Shown: positions 1 through 10,145, numbered from the stretch's first letter. The stretch: DNA of 64,000 nucleotides from CAYNNP01 sp964398215 (GCA_964398215.1 CAYNNP010000001.1:30636-94635); one strand, 5' to 3'. The notes: generated by a model from the letters alone, not told the origin. Translations and numbers: made by a program.

Positions 1-2677
1 GTTGGCCGTACCCCAACGAAGCGAGCAACGTTGGCACTTTGCCTTCGGATAGAGCGACCTGGACATCGAAAGTTGCTGACGACAAGAGGGCTTCACCATT
101 GAGCTGGATCTCACCATCGAACAGCTTGCCACGGATGGCTCGCGCCGGTTGTGTTTGGTTGGCCAACTGGCTGTGCCTGCCCAGCATCAACCGATCATTC
201 TGCACACGGTAGGGGCCACGAATCGATGTGAATTGCAAATCGTAAACGTGCATCGAATCAATGCGCACTTCGCCTTCAGCATAGACGCCCTGTTCGCTAC
301 TTACTCCGCGACTCTTGATCTCGCCTCGTAATGATCGAACGGGGCCGACATCTCCAATCCGATTGCCTTCCAATTGCATGACAACATCCCAATCGAACTG
401 TGGCGTCGGATGTTTTTGATCAGCCAAAAATAGGCTTGTGCGCCCTCGCACACTGACCGGCCGTCGCAATTGCAAACTGCGCATGCCCTGCCGAACTTGA
501 TCGGGCAATGCTCGGACCAGCTGCGCATCTGGATTCACACGACTACCACCGTGGATGTCCAACACCAACTGCCACCGACCGTCTTGATTTTGATAACAGT
601 TTCCAGCTGCTGAAATACTTGTTGCTTCATGAACAGCGCGAACGGACTTGATTACCACGCCTGTGCCGTCATAGACCACATGCCCGTTAGCAATGTCCAA
701 GCGATACGGAATTTCTGGAGGTTGTATCGAAAGCACTTCGCGATTGCCCTGAGCCGATTCGACTTCACTCGCTGCCAATCGAATCTGTACTGGATTGGCA
801 CCACCATTTTGATCGACCCGAGCAACCAAGTAATCCAGTACACCACTTGGCGAAAGCGAATCCCATGTCTGTTGTGCCGACGCCGGAAGCGCCGAGCGCA
901 ACGCATCGTCCATTGGAACTCGCGCGGCACGAAACTTTAGCACCAATGATGAATCGCGAGTCGTGAGACCGGCTGCATTTTTCATGGGCATCTGGTAGGT
1001 CCCATCACACAGAATGTTTCCGCCGTTGTTGTTGACAGCATGAAATTCTGACATGGTGACCAACTGGTCCTGAACCCGCACATTGCCTTGGACGTTGTAC
1101 AACGGGTAAGCAAAATTCTTGTAACGCAGTTGTCCTCCGGAGATCGTCAAATCGATGTCTTGATGTCTTGTGCCTTCCATGTCGGTTCGAAAAGTCCCGT
1201 TCACCAAGTGCACATTGCCACGCGGATTCAGCGAGCGAACGAAGGTTTCAAGTTTGCTGGTAGGATTCAGTTGAGGCGTCAATGCGCCCAGCAGAACGTT
1301 ATCAATAGCAACCGGGCCATCGGTGGAAACGACAACCAATCGTTCTTTGGTGAGTTTTGGATCAAGCGGAAGACGAAAACCACAGTTCATCTGAGTGCCA
1401 CGCACCTGCCCCGTCATCCGTTCGCAGCTTGCGATGCCTTCGTTAATCGTGACTCGTCCGACCAGTTGCTGTACTGGGTATGGAAACTTTGAAAACTTGA
1501 CATCGACGCCCTTGCAATCAACGGTAGCCGACTTTGTAATCCATTTACCATTTTGATAAGTGACAGTGGCGTCTGTGACATCAATGTGGCCATGCGGATG
1601 CAGCAAATCCCACAACTTTCGTTTATTTGGTGGCAAAGAAAGCGCAAGACGTTTGTCGATCAGAAATCCGTCTACGTTCAACTTCATCGCCAACTCGCAT
1701 GGCCACGCCACGGCATTGGATTGACCAGCGACCGTCCAACGCGCGCCGCCATACGCGCCGCTCAATTGGTGGACTTGAACACCAGATGGACGGATGGTTG
1801 CGAGTCCATTGACGCCGGAAATTGTGGCTGGCAATCTTGGATGTCGAAAAACGCCTTCGGCGACGTTGGTTTTGACCAGAAAGTCAACAGGTTGATCTTT
1901 CGCTTTGCGTACGACAAACGAAGCATCGCATAGGCAATTCAATCCCGCCAAGTTGTCTAAGTTTTGGCCAGTCAAGTTCTTGATCTGATCAAACAGTGTT
2001 GCGTTCAGTCGCGACCGATCAATTTTGCCATAGACCTTGATGCCTGCGGGCGTTGAATCGACTTCGATGGCAAACTGTTTGGCAAAGCTCAAGCGTCCTG
2101 CTACAGTGATCTTTTGCGACGCCAATCCGTCCTTTCCAATTTTACTCAGGATCTGGATAGAATCGATGTTCGCGCCAATCGCTGCTGAGTCTCCCATGTT
2201 TGATATCCAGCGCAGTGAGGCCCGCCGAATGTTGATCCGTGGCACTGATGTGGGACCGAAGCTTGGCGGTGGCCATAGTTTGGAAAGCGACAGTTCGCCA
2301 TCGCTGTTCATTCGTGCGTTGATGTGCAGGCCATCAATCACTAGCCCCTTCGTCTCAAGCGGACTACGTTTTTCCAGCAGCAATTCTGGCTTTGTTTTGC
2401 CAACGACCGTCAAGCGTTCGACGCGAACCATCGGTTCGTTTCCGCCTGCGAATTGCCATAACGAGCCCTGTTGTGCAATTTGGATGTCTTCCAAAATCAC
2501 ACCAACCGAAGGTTCGTAGTGCCCGCGACGAATGGATACTTTCAGATCTGGATATTGTTTTTGAAGTTGCTTGACCACATGCCTACGGATTTGTTCGCCA
2601 ATGGTTTGCGGCCCCAACCAGCGGGCGAGAAAACCCAGCATGACGATGACCAGCGCAGCAATCAGCAACCGTGACAT
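1..2677 (-). CDS. AsmA-like large envelope protein (partial, C-terminus beyond window)
   Basis: The frame stays open on the minus strand from about 2755 to the left edge, giving at least 892 residues with no stop, so the C-terminus lies outside the window. It begins with an N-terminal membrane anchor (residues about 3-20, starting SRLLIAALVIVMLGFLARW). A long beta-rich region follows, with motifs typical of AsmA/DUF3971-type proteins (PRINIRRASLRW, GLVIDGLHINARMN). These large proteins sit in the inner membrane, span the periplasm and are linked to outer-membrane lipid homeostasis. I used the ATG at 2677, directly before the hydrophobic segment. A TTG at 2755 would add 26 residues. It lies downstream of two glycosyltransferase genes on the same strand, which fits an envelope role. 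The family assignment rests on architecture, not on a catalytic motif. Confidence 0.6.
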   Translation of the reverse strand, partial: MSRLLIAALVIVMLGFLARWLGPQTIGEQIRRHVVKQLQKQYPDLKVSIRRGHYEPSVGVILEDIQIAQQGSLWQFAGGNEPMVRVERLTVVGKTKPELLLEKRSPLETKGLVIDGLHINARMNSDGELSLSKLWPPPSFGPTSVPRINIRRASLRWISNMGDSAAIGANIDSIQILSKIGKDGLASQKITVAGRLSFAKQFAIEVDSTPAGIKVYGKIDRSRLNATLFDQIKNLTGQNLDNLAGLNCLCDASFVVRKAKDQPVDFLVKTNVAEGVFRHPRLPATISGVNGLATIRPSGVQVHQLSGAYGGARWTVAGQSNAVAWPCELAMKLNVDGFLIDKRLALSLPPNKRKLWDLLHPHGHIDVTDATVTYQNGKWITKSATVDCKGVDVKFSKFPYPVQQLVGRVTINEGIASCERMTGQVRGTQMNCGFRLPLDPKLTKERLVVVSTDGPVAIDNVLLGALTPQLNPTSKLETFVRSLNPRGNVHLVNGTFRTDMEGTRHQDIDLTISGGQLRYKNFAYPLYNVQGNVRVQDQLVTMSEFHAVNNNGGNILCDGTYQMPMKNAAGLTTRDSSLVLKFRAARVPMDDALRSALPASAQQTWDSLSPSGVLDYLVARVDQNGGANPVQIRLAASEVESAQGNREVLSIQPPEIPYRLDIANGHVVYDGTGVVIKSVRAVHEATSISAAGNCYQNQDGRWQLVLDIHGGSRVNPDAQLVRALPDQVRQGMRSLQLRRPVSVRGRTSLFLADQKHPTPQFDWDVVMQLEGNRIGDVGPVRSLRGEIKSRGVSSEQGVYAEGEVRIDSMHVYDLQFTSIRGPYRVQNDRLMLGRHSQLANQTQPARAIRGKLFDGEIQLNGEALLSSATFDVQVALSEGKVPTLLASLGYGQ

Positions 2678-2806
2678 CAGTCCCGGTGATTGGTTGGTCT
2701 CAGCGGCTTCCTTGCCGGTCAAAATACGAATAGATTCCGATAGGGAATGGATCAACGAATGACGAAAAATCAGACGTTTTCCACCGTCCCGATACTAGTT
2801 GCGATT

Positions 2807-4438
2807 TCAGGGTGCAATCCAGCCCAAAAACTGCCAGAACCGGTAGATCCACGGATGCACCCAAGGGCTTGGAAGCGATACCGCCATCGAGAAACTACTG
2901 CACGCTAGCAATACAACAAACAGCACTCGCGACCATCCGTACCTCGCGCACCAGTCCAGCACTTTTGTCATCGTGACCAACCACAACGGAGCGAACCAAA
3001 GCATCCAGCGAAAACATGAACTGACGCCACCATAGTTTCGATCAATTTTCGGTCGCATCAGATAGAAGACGATGCAAACCACAGTTGCTATCAATACTGC
3101 TGCCGTCATCCGTCGATAGCCAACCGGACCAAGTACCAAACCAGCAACAAGCCCGAATGGAACCAGCAACCAAATTGGTGTGAGCGAGAAAAGTCCATAA
3201 TGGCCAACGGTCATATTGGCGAAATAGACCAGCCTGGATTCTTCGCCAAGGTCAACGCCGCTGCGTTTGTCGCCGCGCCAATAGCTGCCAGGGTAGTCGT
3301 ACCAATCATCCCAATAGCTGAGCTGCCAACTAGAATCCTCCTGCTTGGTGATTCCAAACAATCGGTTGTCAGACGTTTGAGCGATCCATCGGTCGGCTTT
3401 AGCGGATTTTGAGATTTGAATTGGACCACTGGAATCAAATTCAACACTTGCATTGGTCAGACTGCCATTGATTTGCTCGCCCGTTGGCGGTGCATCGGAC
3501 TTCAGTATTTCAATTTCACTTCCCAGACCGCGATGCATGTAAGGCGGCTTTAAACTGCCGTGAGCCACGTAGTTACTGGCAAAAAACGCAACGGCTACGA
3601 TCGCTATGCCACTCAGAAAGCTGATGATTGCAGCGCGATCTAGCAAAGCAACTAGCAAGCACCAGAACACCATCATCGACAGCGCAGGCAACTCATTTGC
3701 AGCACAAAAACCTGCCGCCAAACCGGCCAACATCCATTTCCACCAGCTAAGTGTTTGGCCTTGAATTTCGTCGTCCGCTAGTTCATCGTCTTCGTCCTCA
3801 TCGGGATCTGGCGGACCGAAGACGGCCGAACAATAGATATAGGCGACAATGGCCGTCGATGCGGCGGCGACCAAATGATTGTTCAGTGCGACAGTGAACG
3901 ACATCATCATGGTGCCAAAACAAGTCGCTGCTGCCATCGCGATTCGCGACCACTGACCGCGGCCAACCCGTTCGATACAGCCGATCACACACCAAAAGAA
4001 CGCAGCCAACATTGGCAAGTTTACCAAGGCCAAAATGATTCGCGCCATGTAGATTGGTTGCCGGCTTATTTGCATCCCCGTGATTTGGTACACGCACCAG
4101 TACAGCCCCGCGACCATTGTTGGGAACAGCGGTGGCTTGCTGCTGTATCGATGAAACTCGCCATCGGCACCGCGGTGGCGGACCGAATCGATCGTCGCCC
4201 AAGGCCGCCGATTCTTGTCGTTCTTGTATTGGATTAGTTTGTCGATTTCATAGGTACGCAATTCCACGAGCGATGTAATCGTGCACCAACGGCTGCGATC
4301 ATTCGCACTTAAAAATGCGGTGTCACCTTCGCGGCTAATTACCGTGGCGATACGTCCGGCGACGATTGCCAGGGCGATGAACATCAGCAAAAAATAGATC
4401 TGCTTTCGGGCGCGTCTACGATCTTGAAATTCATTCAT
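2807..4438 (-). CDS. Multi-pass membrane protein, probable GT-C (ArnT/PMT-like) glycosyltransferase
   Basis: A 543-residue protein with roughly ten hydrophobic segments. An early periplasmic loop carries a YSSKPPLFP motif, similar to the motif after the first loop of lipid-linked sugar transferases such as ArnT and GT39/GT83 members. Such enzymes move a sugar from a polyprenyl phosphate donor to an envelope acceptor. The chosen ATG (4438) overlaps the end of the upstream GT2 gene by 8 bases (ATGAATGA). An earlier in-frame ATG at 4513 would overlap by more than 80 bases and is less likely. The pairing with a GT2 that makes polyprenyl-phosphate sugars supports a donor-synthesis plus transfer pair. 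A polyacidic insert (DPDEDEDDELADDE) lies in a loop near the middle. The exact substrate cannot be read from the sequence. Confidence 0.55.
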   Translation of the reverse strand: MNEFQDRRRARKQIYFLLMFIALAIVAGRIATVISREGDTAFLSANDRSRWCTITSLVELRTYEIDKLIQYKNDKNRRPWATIDSVRHRGADGEFHRYSSKPPLFPTMVAGLYWCVYQITGMQISRQPIYMARIILALVNLPMLAAFFWCVIGCIERVGRGQWSRIAMAAATCFGTMMMSFTVALNNHLVAAASTAIVAYIYCSAVFGPPDPDEDEDDELADDEIQGQTLSWWKWMLAGLAAGFCAANELPALSMMVFWCLLVALLDRAAIISFLSGIAIVAVAFFASNYVAHGSLKPPYMHRGLGSEIEILKSDAPPTGEQINGSLTNASVEFDSSGPIQISKSAKADRWIAQTSDNRLFGITKQEDSSWQLSYWDDWYDYPGSYWRGDKRSGVDLGEESRLVYFANMTVGHYGLFSLTPIWLLVPFGLVAGLVLGPVGYRRMTAAVLIATVVCIVFYLMRPKIDRNYGGVSSCFRWMLWFAPLWLVTMTKVLDWCARYGWSRVLFVVLLACSSFSMAVSLPSPWVHPWIYRFWQFLGWIAP

Positions 4439-5417
4439 TGCCTGACTCAAAGTCGCTGTTTTTAAGTTGCTCGCTGATACTGAACGGCGAACTAGGACGT
4501 GAATTGGAAACAACTAGTTCTGCCAGCAACCCTGATAGTAATAGCTGCGTTCCCAATAGAATGGCCAAAATGCAATAATAGAAAAGTGCCCGCTCGCTGA
4601 GGTGCACATTGTCGGCCAGCACATCGTTCATTCGAGTGTAGATCCACTGGAACGTCAAATACACGAGGCCAAACCCGCCCAGCCCAAGACAGATCAACCC
4701 GAACGCCCCGGCAATGTGCAGCGGTCGCTTTCCGAAACTGGTCAGAAAGTAGATGCTGATCAGGTCCAGGAACCCTTTGACCAAACGTTCGACACCGTAC
4801 TTTGATACGCCGAATTCACGAGGACGATGGGTGACTTCGATCTCGCCAACTCTCCAGCCATTGGCAGCGGCCAAGACGGGAACGAACCGGTGTCTTTCGC
4901 CGTACAGTTCGATTTCGTCAAAAATCCCGCGGCGATAACATTTGAAGCCGCAGTTGTGGTCATGCAGTTTGACACCAGTCAACCAACTTACCAAACCGTT
5001 GAAGACTCGGCTGGGCAAGACTTTGTGCCAAGGATCGTGACGCACTTTTTTCCAACCACTGACCACATCCAGCCCCGAATCGATCTTTTCTAGAAATCGA
5101 GGGATCTCTTGTGGATCATCCTGCAAATCCGCATCCATCGTGATCACTAGTTCCCCGGTCGCTTGTTGAAAGCCAGCCGACAGGGCCGCGGCTTTGCCAA
5201 AGTTTCGACGAAACTTGATAGCTTGCGTGTTGTCAGATTGCCCCACGATCTTCTGGATCACATTCCAACTATCGTCTGTCGATCCGTCATCAACATAAAT
5301 GATCTGACGATCGATATTGTTTTCGGCGCAGACCGTATCGATCTGCTCGGTCAACTTTTCGATGCTTTCTTCTTCGTTCATGATTGGGATCACGAACGAG
5401 ATTCTCCGTTTACTCAC
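4431..5417 (-). CDS. GT2 polyprenyl-phosphate glycosyltransferase (DPM1/ArnC/GtrB type)
   Basis: 328 residues. The N-terminal GT-A domain has the nucleotide-binding DDGS motif (residues 43-46) and the metal-binding DAD within TMDADLQDDP (95-97), followed by RNFGKAAAL and HDHNCGFKCYRR, all characteristic of the family that transfers a sugar from a nucleotide donor to undecaprenyl or dolichyl phosphate. Two C-terminal hydrophobic helices (about 236-260 and 278-303) match the GtrB/ArnC architecture and place the enzyme at the cytoplasmic face of the inner membrane. It overlaps the downstream GT-C-like gene by 8 bases, indicating translational coupling. About 147 bases separate it from the M50 gene upstream, so it may be the start of its own unit. 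Confidence 0.85.
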   Translation of the reverse strand: MSKRRISFVIPIMNEEESIEKLTEQIDTVCAENNIDRQIIYVDDGSTDDSWNVIQKIVGQSDNTQAIKFRRNFGKAAALSAGFQQATGELVITMDADLQDDPQEIPRFLEKIDSGLDVVSGWKKVRHDPWHKVLPSRVFNGLVSWLTGVKLHDHNCGFKCYRRGIFDEIELYGERHRFVPVLAAANGWRVGEIEVTHRPREFGVSKYGVERLVKGFLDLISIYFLTSFGKRPLHIAGAFGLICLGLGGFGLVYLTFQWIYTRMNDVLADNVHLSERALFYYCILAILLGTQLLLSGLLAELVVSNSRPSSPFSISEQLKNSDFESGNE

Positions 5418-5564
5418 ACAAATGCCTGTTGGATTCGAGGAGCTAAGATTGTTGTGTTTTACACCAGAGATATCTACCCACTAGGCAGAATATGATTGAC
5501 GCTCCGTAACATTGATCCAGCAAGAATCCCGATCGGGACGCAAAATGCCAAGGCGGCCACTTCG

Positions 5565-7727
5565 CTATTTGGCTGCATCTTGCGACGAGTACCAGAGTGC
5601 CCTAATGGCCGTACTCATTCGTTTTGAAAGCGTGTCGCGGCGGTAACCAAAGAAGGTCGTCAACCGCATACCGGCGGGCAACCGTTTCGCAACCAAGTCG
5701 TCGATATCGACTCGCACGGGAAAGCACGGTTCCAAGAGTCGCAGTTGGTCTTTTTCAGGTTCGGTTTCAGTTCCAGCACGCACAGCCAGCGGTCCGCCCT
5801 CACTAGCGGCCAGCGACTGATAGGCCAAGCCGTTTGTTGCGCGGGGCTCGATTTGGTTGACCTTGCCTTGATGCTGTTGGAAACTCGCTGTTCGAATCGT
5901 GACTTGGTTCAACGCATTCTTTTTGACCAGCGGAAAGTCACGATGATTGACCAGGGCAACGATCTCTTTGTCTGACGGTTTAGCAACGACCAGCAGTTCA
6001 TCCCCTTCTGTGACGAAACTGCCCAACCGATTTTGCAAGTTCCTGGCGATCACAATGCCGTCACCGGGAGCCTTGATGATAAGTGCATCGACTTGCTGCC
6101 GCAGCTGTGCAAGCTGTTTTTTTATCGCCTCGGCGTGCTCGCGCAAGACAATCGATGCCGACGGATCTTGTTCATCGAGCGCTTTGCGTTGGCGCAAGCT
6201 GTTTTGTTGCAGCGACAACTGGAGCTTGTCAAACTCTTTCGTGATCTTGGGATTTTCCAAGACAATGATCACATCATCTTGCGAGACACGATCGCCACCG
6301 ACTGCGCGAACGTCTTTTACAAATCCACTGACTCGGGCTCGAACGATGGTTTTGGGTGCGAACGCGACAACCGCTGGAACGTGAATCGCCGTTGGAATTG
6401 GCATCCAGAAAATCCCAGTCAGTACCATGCAAGCCACAACGCTACTGAACAACAATCCTCGAATCGCCAGAACTGGTTCGCGCCGAAAGGTTCTTGACAA
6501 GAATTTGCTGAACTTGATGACGGGTCCAGCGGTCCAGATTGCGATTCCTGCGACCGCCAATACGATCCCGGCACCAGAAAACATGGTGGCCGCTGCGATA
6601 CCGAGCGTGACACAGATGATGATCTTCCAAAACATCGCACTGATTGCATAAGCACGCACGAAGTATTTTCGCCAACCATCGTATCGACAGGGAGCTGCTT
6701 TCTGAGCAAAGAATAGTCGCTGCGAAAGACGACTCAGTTCCGCTGATGCCTCACCGTACAAGTTCGGGATTTCTACCAAGTCGGAAAGAATGAAGTAGCC
6801 ATCGAACCGCATCAGTGCGTTTAGATTAAAAAGCAATGTCGATACACCAGCGGCCAAAATCAGATTGTGCAGCAACATCGCTGTATAAGGCGACTGGGCG
6901 TTCAACCAAAAAAACACGGCGACAGCTGCCACAATCAGTTCAACGTACATGCCTGCCGAGGCGATCGCGATTCTGCGGGCTCGGCTTGGCATTCGCCAAC
7001 AACTACTAACGTCAACATACGCCAACGGTGCAAACAAAATGAAGACTGCGCCAAATTCACTGACCTTGCCTCCGAACCGATGGCAGCAGGCAGCGTGCCC
7101 AAGTTCATGGATCACTTTCAAAGCGACCCAGAAAACCGCCAACCAAATCCAACTGTTGCTCGCGAATACGTTGGTCACTCCGGAAACGAATTCACTGTGA
7201 TGCAATGTCAAAGCCAGCAGCCCGGCCAAAATGGTGATCAAACCGCATAACACCGCCAGCGGCGTGAACAGAATTTGCAACAGCATGGAGATCGCTTTCA
7301 GTAGATCCCCCTCACGGCACAGCGGTACTTTGATCCAGAAAGGATTCAGCTTTGCGAATACCGAACGTTTCTTCTCACTAGACGATGGACGTTTTGGATC
7401 GCGCGCGGGTTGCTGCTCTCCTTCGATCAACGCGAGTTCGTTTTCGATCAGCCAACGTGCAATCGACATGGCTTGCTCGCCACTAGGTGCTTTGCGGCCA
7501 TGCTTGGCAGCGGTCAATCCGCAAGCTTGTGGGACGGTACAGTTGCCATCCAGTAAAGAAATGAATGTGTATTCCTCGATTCCAACGCGAAAAAATTTGT
7601 GCAGCGATGGGATTTCCACGCGATACACGGATTCGCCTGCTTCGTGCATCGGCCAGACCAGAACATCATCGGCTAGGCGAAGTTTCTGTTGTGCCAAATC
7701 GATGGCATTGCGATCACGACGGACCAT
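5565..7727 (-). CDS. M50-type membrane metallopeptidase fused to an HlyD-like lipoyl domain (first copy)
   Basis: 720 residues in three parts. Residues about 15-105 form a small PqqD-like domain. Residues about 140-445 are a multi-pass membrane domain with the zinc site HELGH (207-211) and a second-site MRFDGYF segment (Asp309), as in site-2 protease relatives. Residues about 448-700 are a periplasmic biotinyl-lipoyl/barrel-sandwich region (RARVSGFVKDVRAVGG, IVLENPK) with a coiled coil, as in HlyD adaptors. It is the last gene of the tolC-secA-hlyD-GAF-hlyD-M50 operon, 3 bases after the GAF-HlyD stop. Fusion of the protease fold to an adaptor domain suggests it acts as the inner-membrane platform of the complex or processes cargo. 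Neither role is proven. It has a paralogue at 34197-36458. Confidence 0.8.
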   Translation of the reverse strand: MVRRDRNAIDLAQQKLRLADDVLVWPMHEAGESVYRVEIPSLHKFFRVGIEEYTFISLLDGNCTVPQACGLTAAKHGRKAPSGEQAMSIARWLIENELALIEGEQQPARDPKRPSSSEKKRSVFAKLNPFWIKVPLCREGDLLKAISMLLQILFTPLAVLCGLITILAGLLALTLHHSEFVSGVTNVFASNSWIWLAVFWVALKVIHELGHAACCHRFGGKVSEFGAVFILFAPLAYVDVSSCWRMPSRARRIAIASAGMYVELIVAAVAVFFWLNAQSPYTAMLLHNLILAAGVSTLLFNLNALMRFDGYFILSDLVEIPNLYGEASAELSRLSQRLFFAQKAAPCRYDGWRKYFVRAYAISAMFWKIIICVTLGIAAATMFSGAGIVLAVAGIAIWTAGPVIKFSKFLSRTFRREPVLAIRGLLFSSVVACMVLTGIFWMPIPTAIHVPAVVAFAPKTIVRARVSGFVKDVRAVGGDRVSQDDVIIVLENPKITKEFDKLQLSLQQNSLRQRKALDEQDPSASIVLREHAEAIKKQLAQLRQQVDALIIKAPGDGIVIARNLQNRLGSFVTEGDELLVVAKPSDKEIVALVNHRDFPLVKKNALNQVTIRTASFQQHQGKVNQIEPRATNGLAYQSLAASEGGPLAVRAGTETEPEKDQLRLLEPCFPVRVDIDDLVAKRLPAGMRLTTFFGYRRDTLSKRMSTAIRALWYSSQDAAK

Positions 7728-7730
7728 GGC

Positions 7731-9203
7731 TCACCATCCGATCGTGTGTCGTGCTGAATAGTAGGCTTTATGAAACAAGTTCCAGCCCAGCATATGTTTG
7801 TCACTTTGAATCCACGCACGACCACGAAGACCTGGCCGCAAAATTTGCTCCGCGTCAGAGACCAGGACTTCAGCGATAAACACGTTGTCTCTGTTACGCA
7901 GCTCCGCGCGCGGATGAACATGCGAGACCGTGCCGTGCATTTTTTTGTCGGGGATGGCATGCAAAAAGAACTGAACGTCCATGCCTTCACGAACAAAGTC
8001 CACATCTTGTTCGGGAACCGCCAATTCAACGGTCATTTTTCCCAGCGGTGCGACTTCGAACATTGTGTCGCCACGTTTCATGGGAGTGCCGATCTGCTTT
8101 TTAAGATCCCCACTCACGACAATCCCATCCAACGGACTAGAGATCTCAAGGTGATCCCGCTGATGCTGAAGTAGCTGCGTATCAAGCCTGATCTGCTGAG
8201 TTTCGAGCTCGGCGATTTTGCTGCCAGCGAAATCATGTTCAACAACAAGGCCACGTTTTTCTTGTTCTGCTTGACTGAGTTTGGCTCTTAAACCAGCCAA
8301 CTGAAAATCGATTTCGCGAGGATCGATCGTTGCTAGAACTTCGCCCGCTGTGACAGTATCGCCTGGTCGCACACGAACATCTTTTAGCGGTCCATCAAAC
8401 GGTGCCGCCACAAAACGCCTGGTCACGGGTTGCAGTTCGCAAGTCGTTGATACGTTGTAATTCATAGGAACACACATGATCGCAGCAAACAGCACTACCC
8501 CAACGGCGCACATCTGACGTTTTCGCCGGCTTGCTGGGTCAACGATTTTCCGTATCAAGGCTTCCCATCGGCGTGGCTCAAGCGATTGGATCTGAATCAA
8601 CTTGGTCGCGATTGGCTGGGCCGCAGTGGTCAAGAATCGACTCAGGTTCTGTTCAAGTTGATGTGTCGGCGAATCAGTATTGCTGACGGGTTCGTCAATG
8701 ATGATCGCGCCACGCGCGACGCCCCCTGAATCAGCCAAAGGCATCACAGCAACGCTACGCAGCTTTGAAGACTTCGCGTACTGCTGAATTGCCAATAGGT
8801 TGTGGCGATCATCGCTGTCCTTTCTGGGCCAAATCGAAAGGCAATCTCGCACACATGCTTCTTCAGCCGCGGCCACCGTTTTTGTGCGATCACGTTGGTC
8901 AAGCTGCCCTCGGTCACCATGGATCGTCAACGGTTGTTTTGGCTTTGCACGCCACGCCACCAACACCCGTTTGGCCAGTAGGAATTCTTGCAAATCAAGA
9001 CACAGTGAGTGTGCAGCATCCGAGACCGTAGCGCAGCGATCGAGCTTGGTTTGCAGCTCAACAATCGCCGACAAAACCTTGGACTGAAGCTCTGCATCCT
9101 GGGCACGCACAAACAGCTCACCAACGCTACTTTGCTCCGGCGCGGCTGGACCGGTGGTGAAAGCAACATTGGCGTGGTCAGGGGTGATCGAAGATTCAAT
9201 CAT
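7731..9203 (-). CDS. GAF-like domain fused to HlyD-type membrane adaptor (first copy)
   Basis: 490 residues. The cytoplasmic half (about 40-205) has the pattern of a GAF-like sensory domain (LLAKRVLVAWR, RSVAVMPLADSGGVARGAIIID). A single membrane helix at about 231-247 is followed by a classical adaptor: first lipoyl half-motif (FVAAPFDGPLKDVRVRPGD), coiled coil (about 300-345), second half-motif (ISSPLDGIVVSGDL), then a beta-barrel. HlyD-family proteins bridge an inner-membrane transporter to an outer-membrane channel. The cytoplasmic GAF half is unusual and would let a cytosolic signal or ATPase contact the adaptor. It sits 53 bases after the hlyD gene and 3 bases before the M50 gene. A 684-residue paralogue lies at 31096. 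Confidence 0.8.
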   Translation of the reverse strand: MIESSITPDHANVAFTTGPAAPEQSSVGELFVRAQDAELQSKVLSAIVELQTKLDRCATVSDAAHSLCLDLQEFLLAKRVLVAWRAKPKQPLTIHGDRGQLDQRDRTKTVAAAEEACVRDCLSIWPRKDSDDRHNLLAIQQYAKSSKLRSVAVMPLADSGGVARGAIIIDEPVSNTDSPTHQLEQNLSRFLTTAAQPIATKLIQIQSLEPRRWEALIRKIVDPASRRKRQMCAVGVVLFAAIMCVPMNYNVSTTCELQPVTRRFVAAPFDGPLKDVRVRPGDTVTAGEVLATIDPREIDFQLAGLRAKLSQAEQEKRGLVVEHDFAGSKIAELETQQIRLDTQLLQHQRDHLEISSPLDGIVVSGDLKKQIGTPMKRGDTMFEVAPLGKMTVELAVPEQDVDFVREGMDVQFFLHAIPDKKMHGTVSHVHPRAELRNRDNVFIAEVLVSDAEQILRPGLRGRAWIQSDKHMLGWNLFHKAYYSARHTIGW

Positions 9204-9256
9204 TCACGTTGACTTCCATGCATTGTGGCGACTCCGACAGTGCAGTCAGATGTTGG

Positions 9257-10114
9257 TTAACGTAAATCCAAAGTCGGGGTTTTGGCTTGTTGCTGTTTTG
9301 CCTGGGCAGACCAAAGGTCCCAAGTGCATGACTCTCCGCTTTGGATCGTCATATTTGGATTGGGAACACGAACTTTGACTTTCACGGTGCCGCTTTTCGC
9401 GTTGGTTGTCGGCGAAACGAAATCGATAAAGCCCTCGACGCGTTTCTTGTTCTTGCCAATGAGAACAAAAACTTGGTTGCCTTTGCGAAGCTTCGCAATA
9501 TTTTCAAGTGGTACAGAAAAGACGATCTTCAGCATCTCCAGTTCAACGATCTCCATGATCACTGGGTCGGTCGGAGCGACAAACTCGCCCGCATCTTTGA
9601 CCGTCATCAGAACGAACCCGTTGAAGGGAGCTTTGATTCTTCGATTCTCCAACTGAGCTTGCGTTTTCTTATACTCCAAGCGTCGTATTTCCAGCTCTTC
9701 TCGAACTCCTTGAAGCTTGGCCTCTAGTTGCAACCGCTCTGATTCTGCTCGATCAATTTCTCGTTTTGTAGCGTTTCCATTGGACCGAAGTGCTTTGTAG
9801 CCGGCCAATGTTTGCTCGGAATTGCTGAGTGCGACCTCTGCCGCACGCAGGGCGCCCTTCGCTTCCTTTGCAGCGCGAGCAACTTCAAGCGAAGCTCGCA
9901 GCACATCGCTTTCCATCTGTGCGATCACTTGTCCCTTCGTGACCTGCTCGCCCTCTTCGACCAGTAATTCCTGAATCACGCCGATATCACGTGCCGGTAC
10001 TGACACCTGTCGGTACGGCTCCAAGAACCCTTGGACTTCAGAGGCCGATACCAATGTGGAAAGCGATGCCGCAAGGACAACTGCACAGAGCGATATAAAG
10101 TTGTTTTTGTTCAT
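9257..10114 (-). CDS. Periplasmic HlyD/RND-type membrane fusion protein
   Basis: 285 residues with an N-terminal signal peptide (NNFISLCAVVLAASLSTLVSA, cleavage before SEVQG). The lipoyl domain (VSVPARDIGVIQELLVEEG) is split by a helical hairpin (about 75-165) and closed by RRIKAPFNGFVL, followed by a beta-barrel with SVPLENIAKLRKG. I start at the ATG at 10114, which is preceded by GAGGA at a spacing of 6. The longer open frame mostly reads the end of the SecA-like gene in another frame. It follows the secA-like stop by 31 bases. The role is to form the periplasmic tube between inner-membrane components and the TolC-like channel encoded at the operon start. Confidence 0.8.
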   Translation of the reverse strand: MNKNNFISLCAVVLAASLSTLVSASEVQGFLEPYRQVSVPARDIGVIQELLVEEGEQVTKGQVIAQMESDVLRASLEVARAAKEAKGALRAAEVALSNSEQTLAGYKALRSNGNATKREIDRAESERLQLEAKLQGVREELEIRRLEYKKTQAQLENRRIKAPFNGFVLMTVKDAGEFVAPTDPVIMEIVELEMLKIVFSVPLENIAKLRKGNQVFVLIGKNKKRVEGFIDFVSPTTNAKSGTVKVKVRVPNPNMTIQSGESCTWDLWSAQAKQQQAKTPTLDLR

Positions 10115-10145
10115 CTTCATTCCTCGAAAAATACGAATCATTGAT

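Noticed and set aside
5527..5538. Palindrome TCCCGATCGGGA after the first M50 gene
   Set aside because: No loop and no T-run; such a short dyad can occur by chance.
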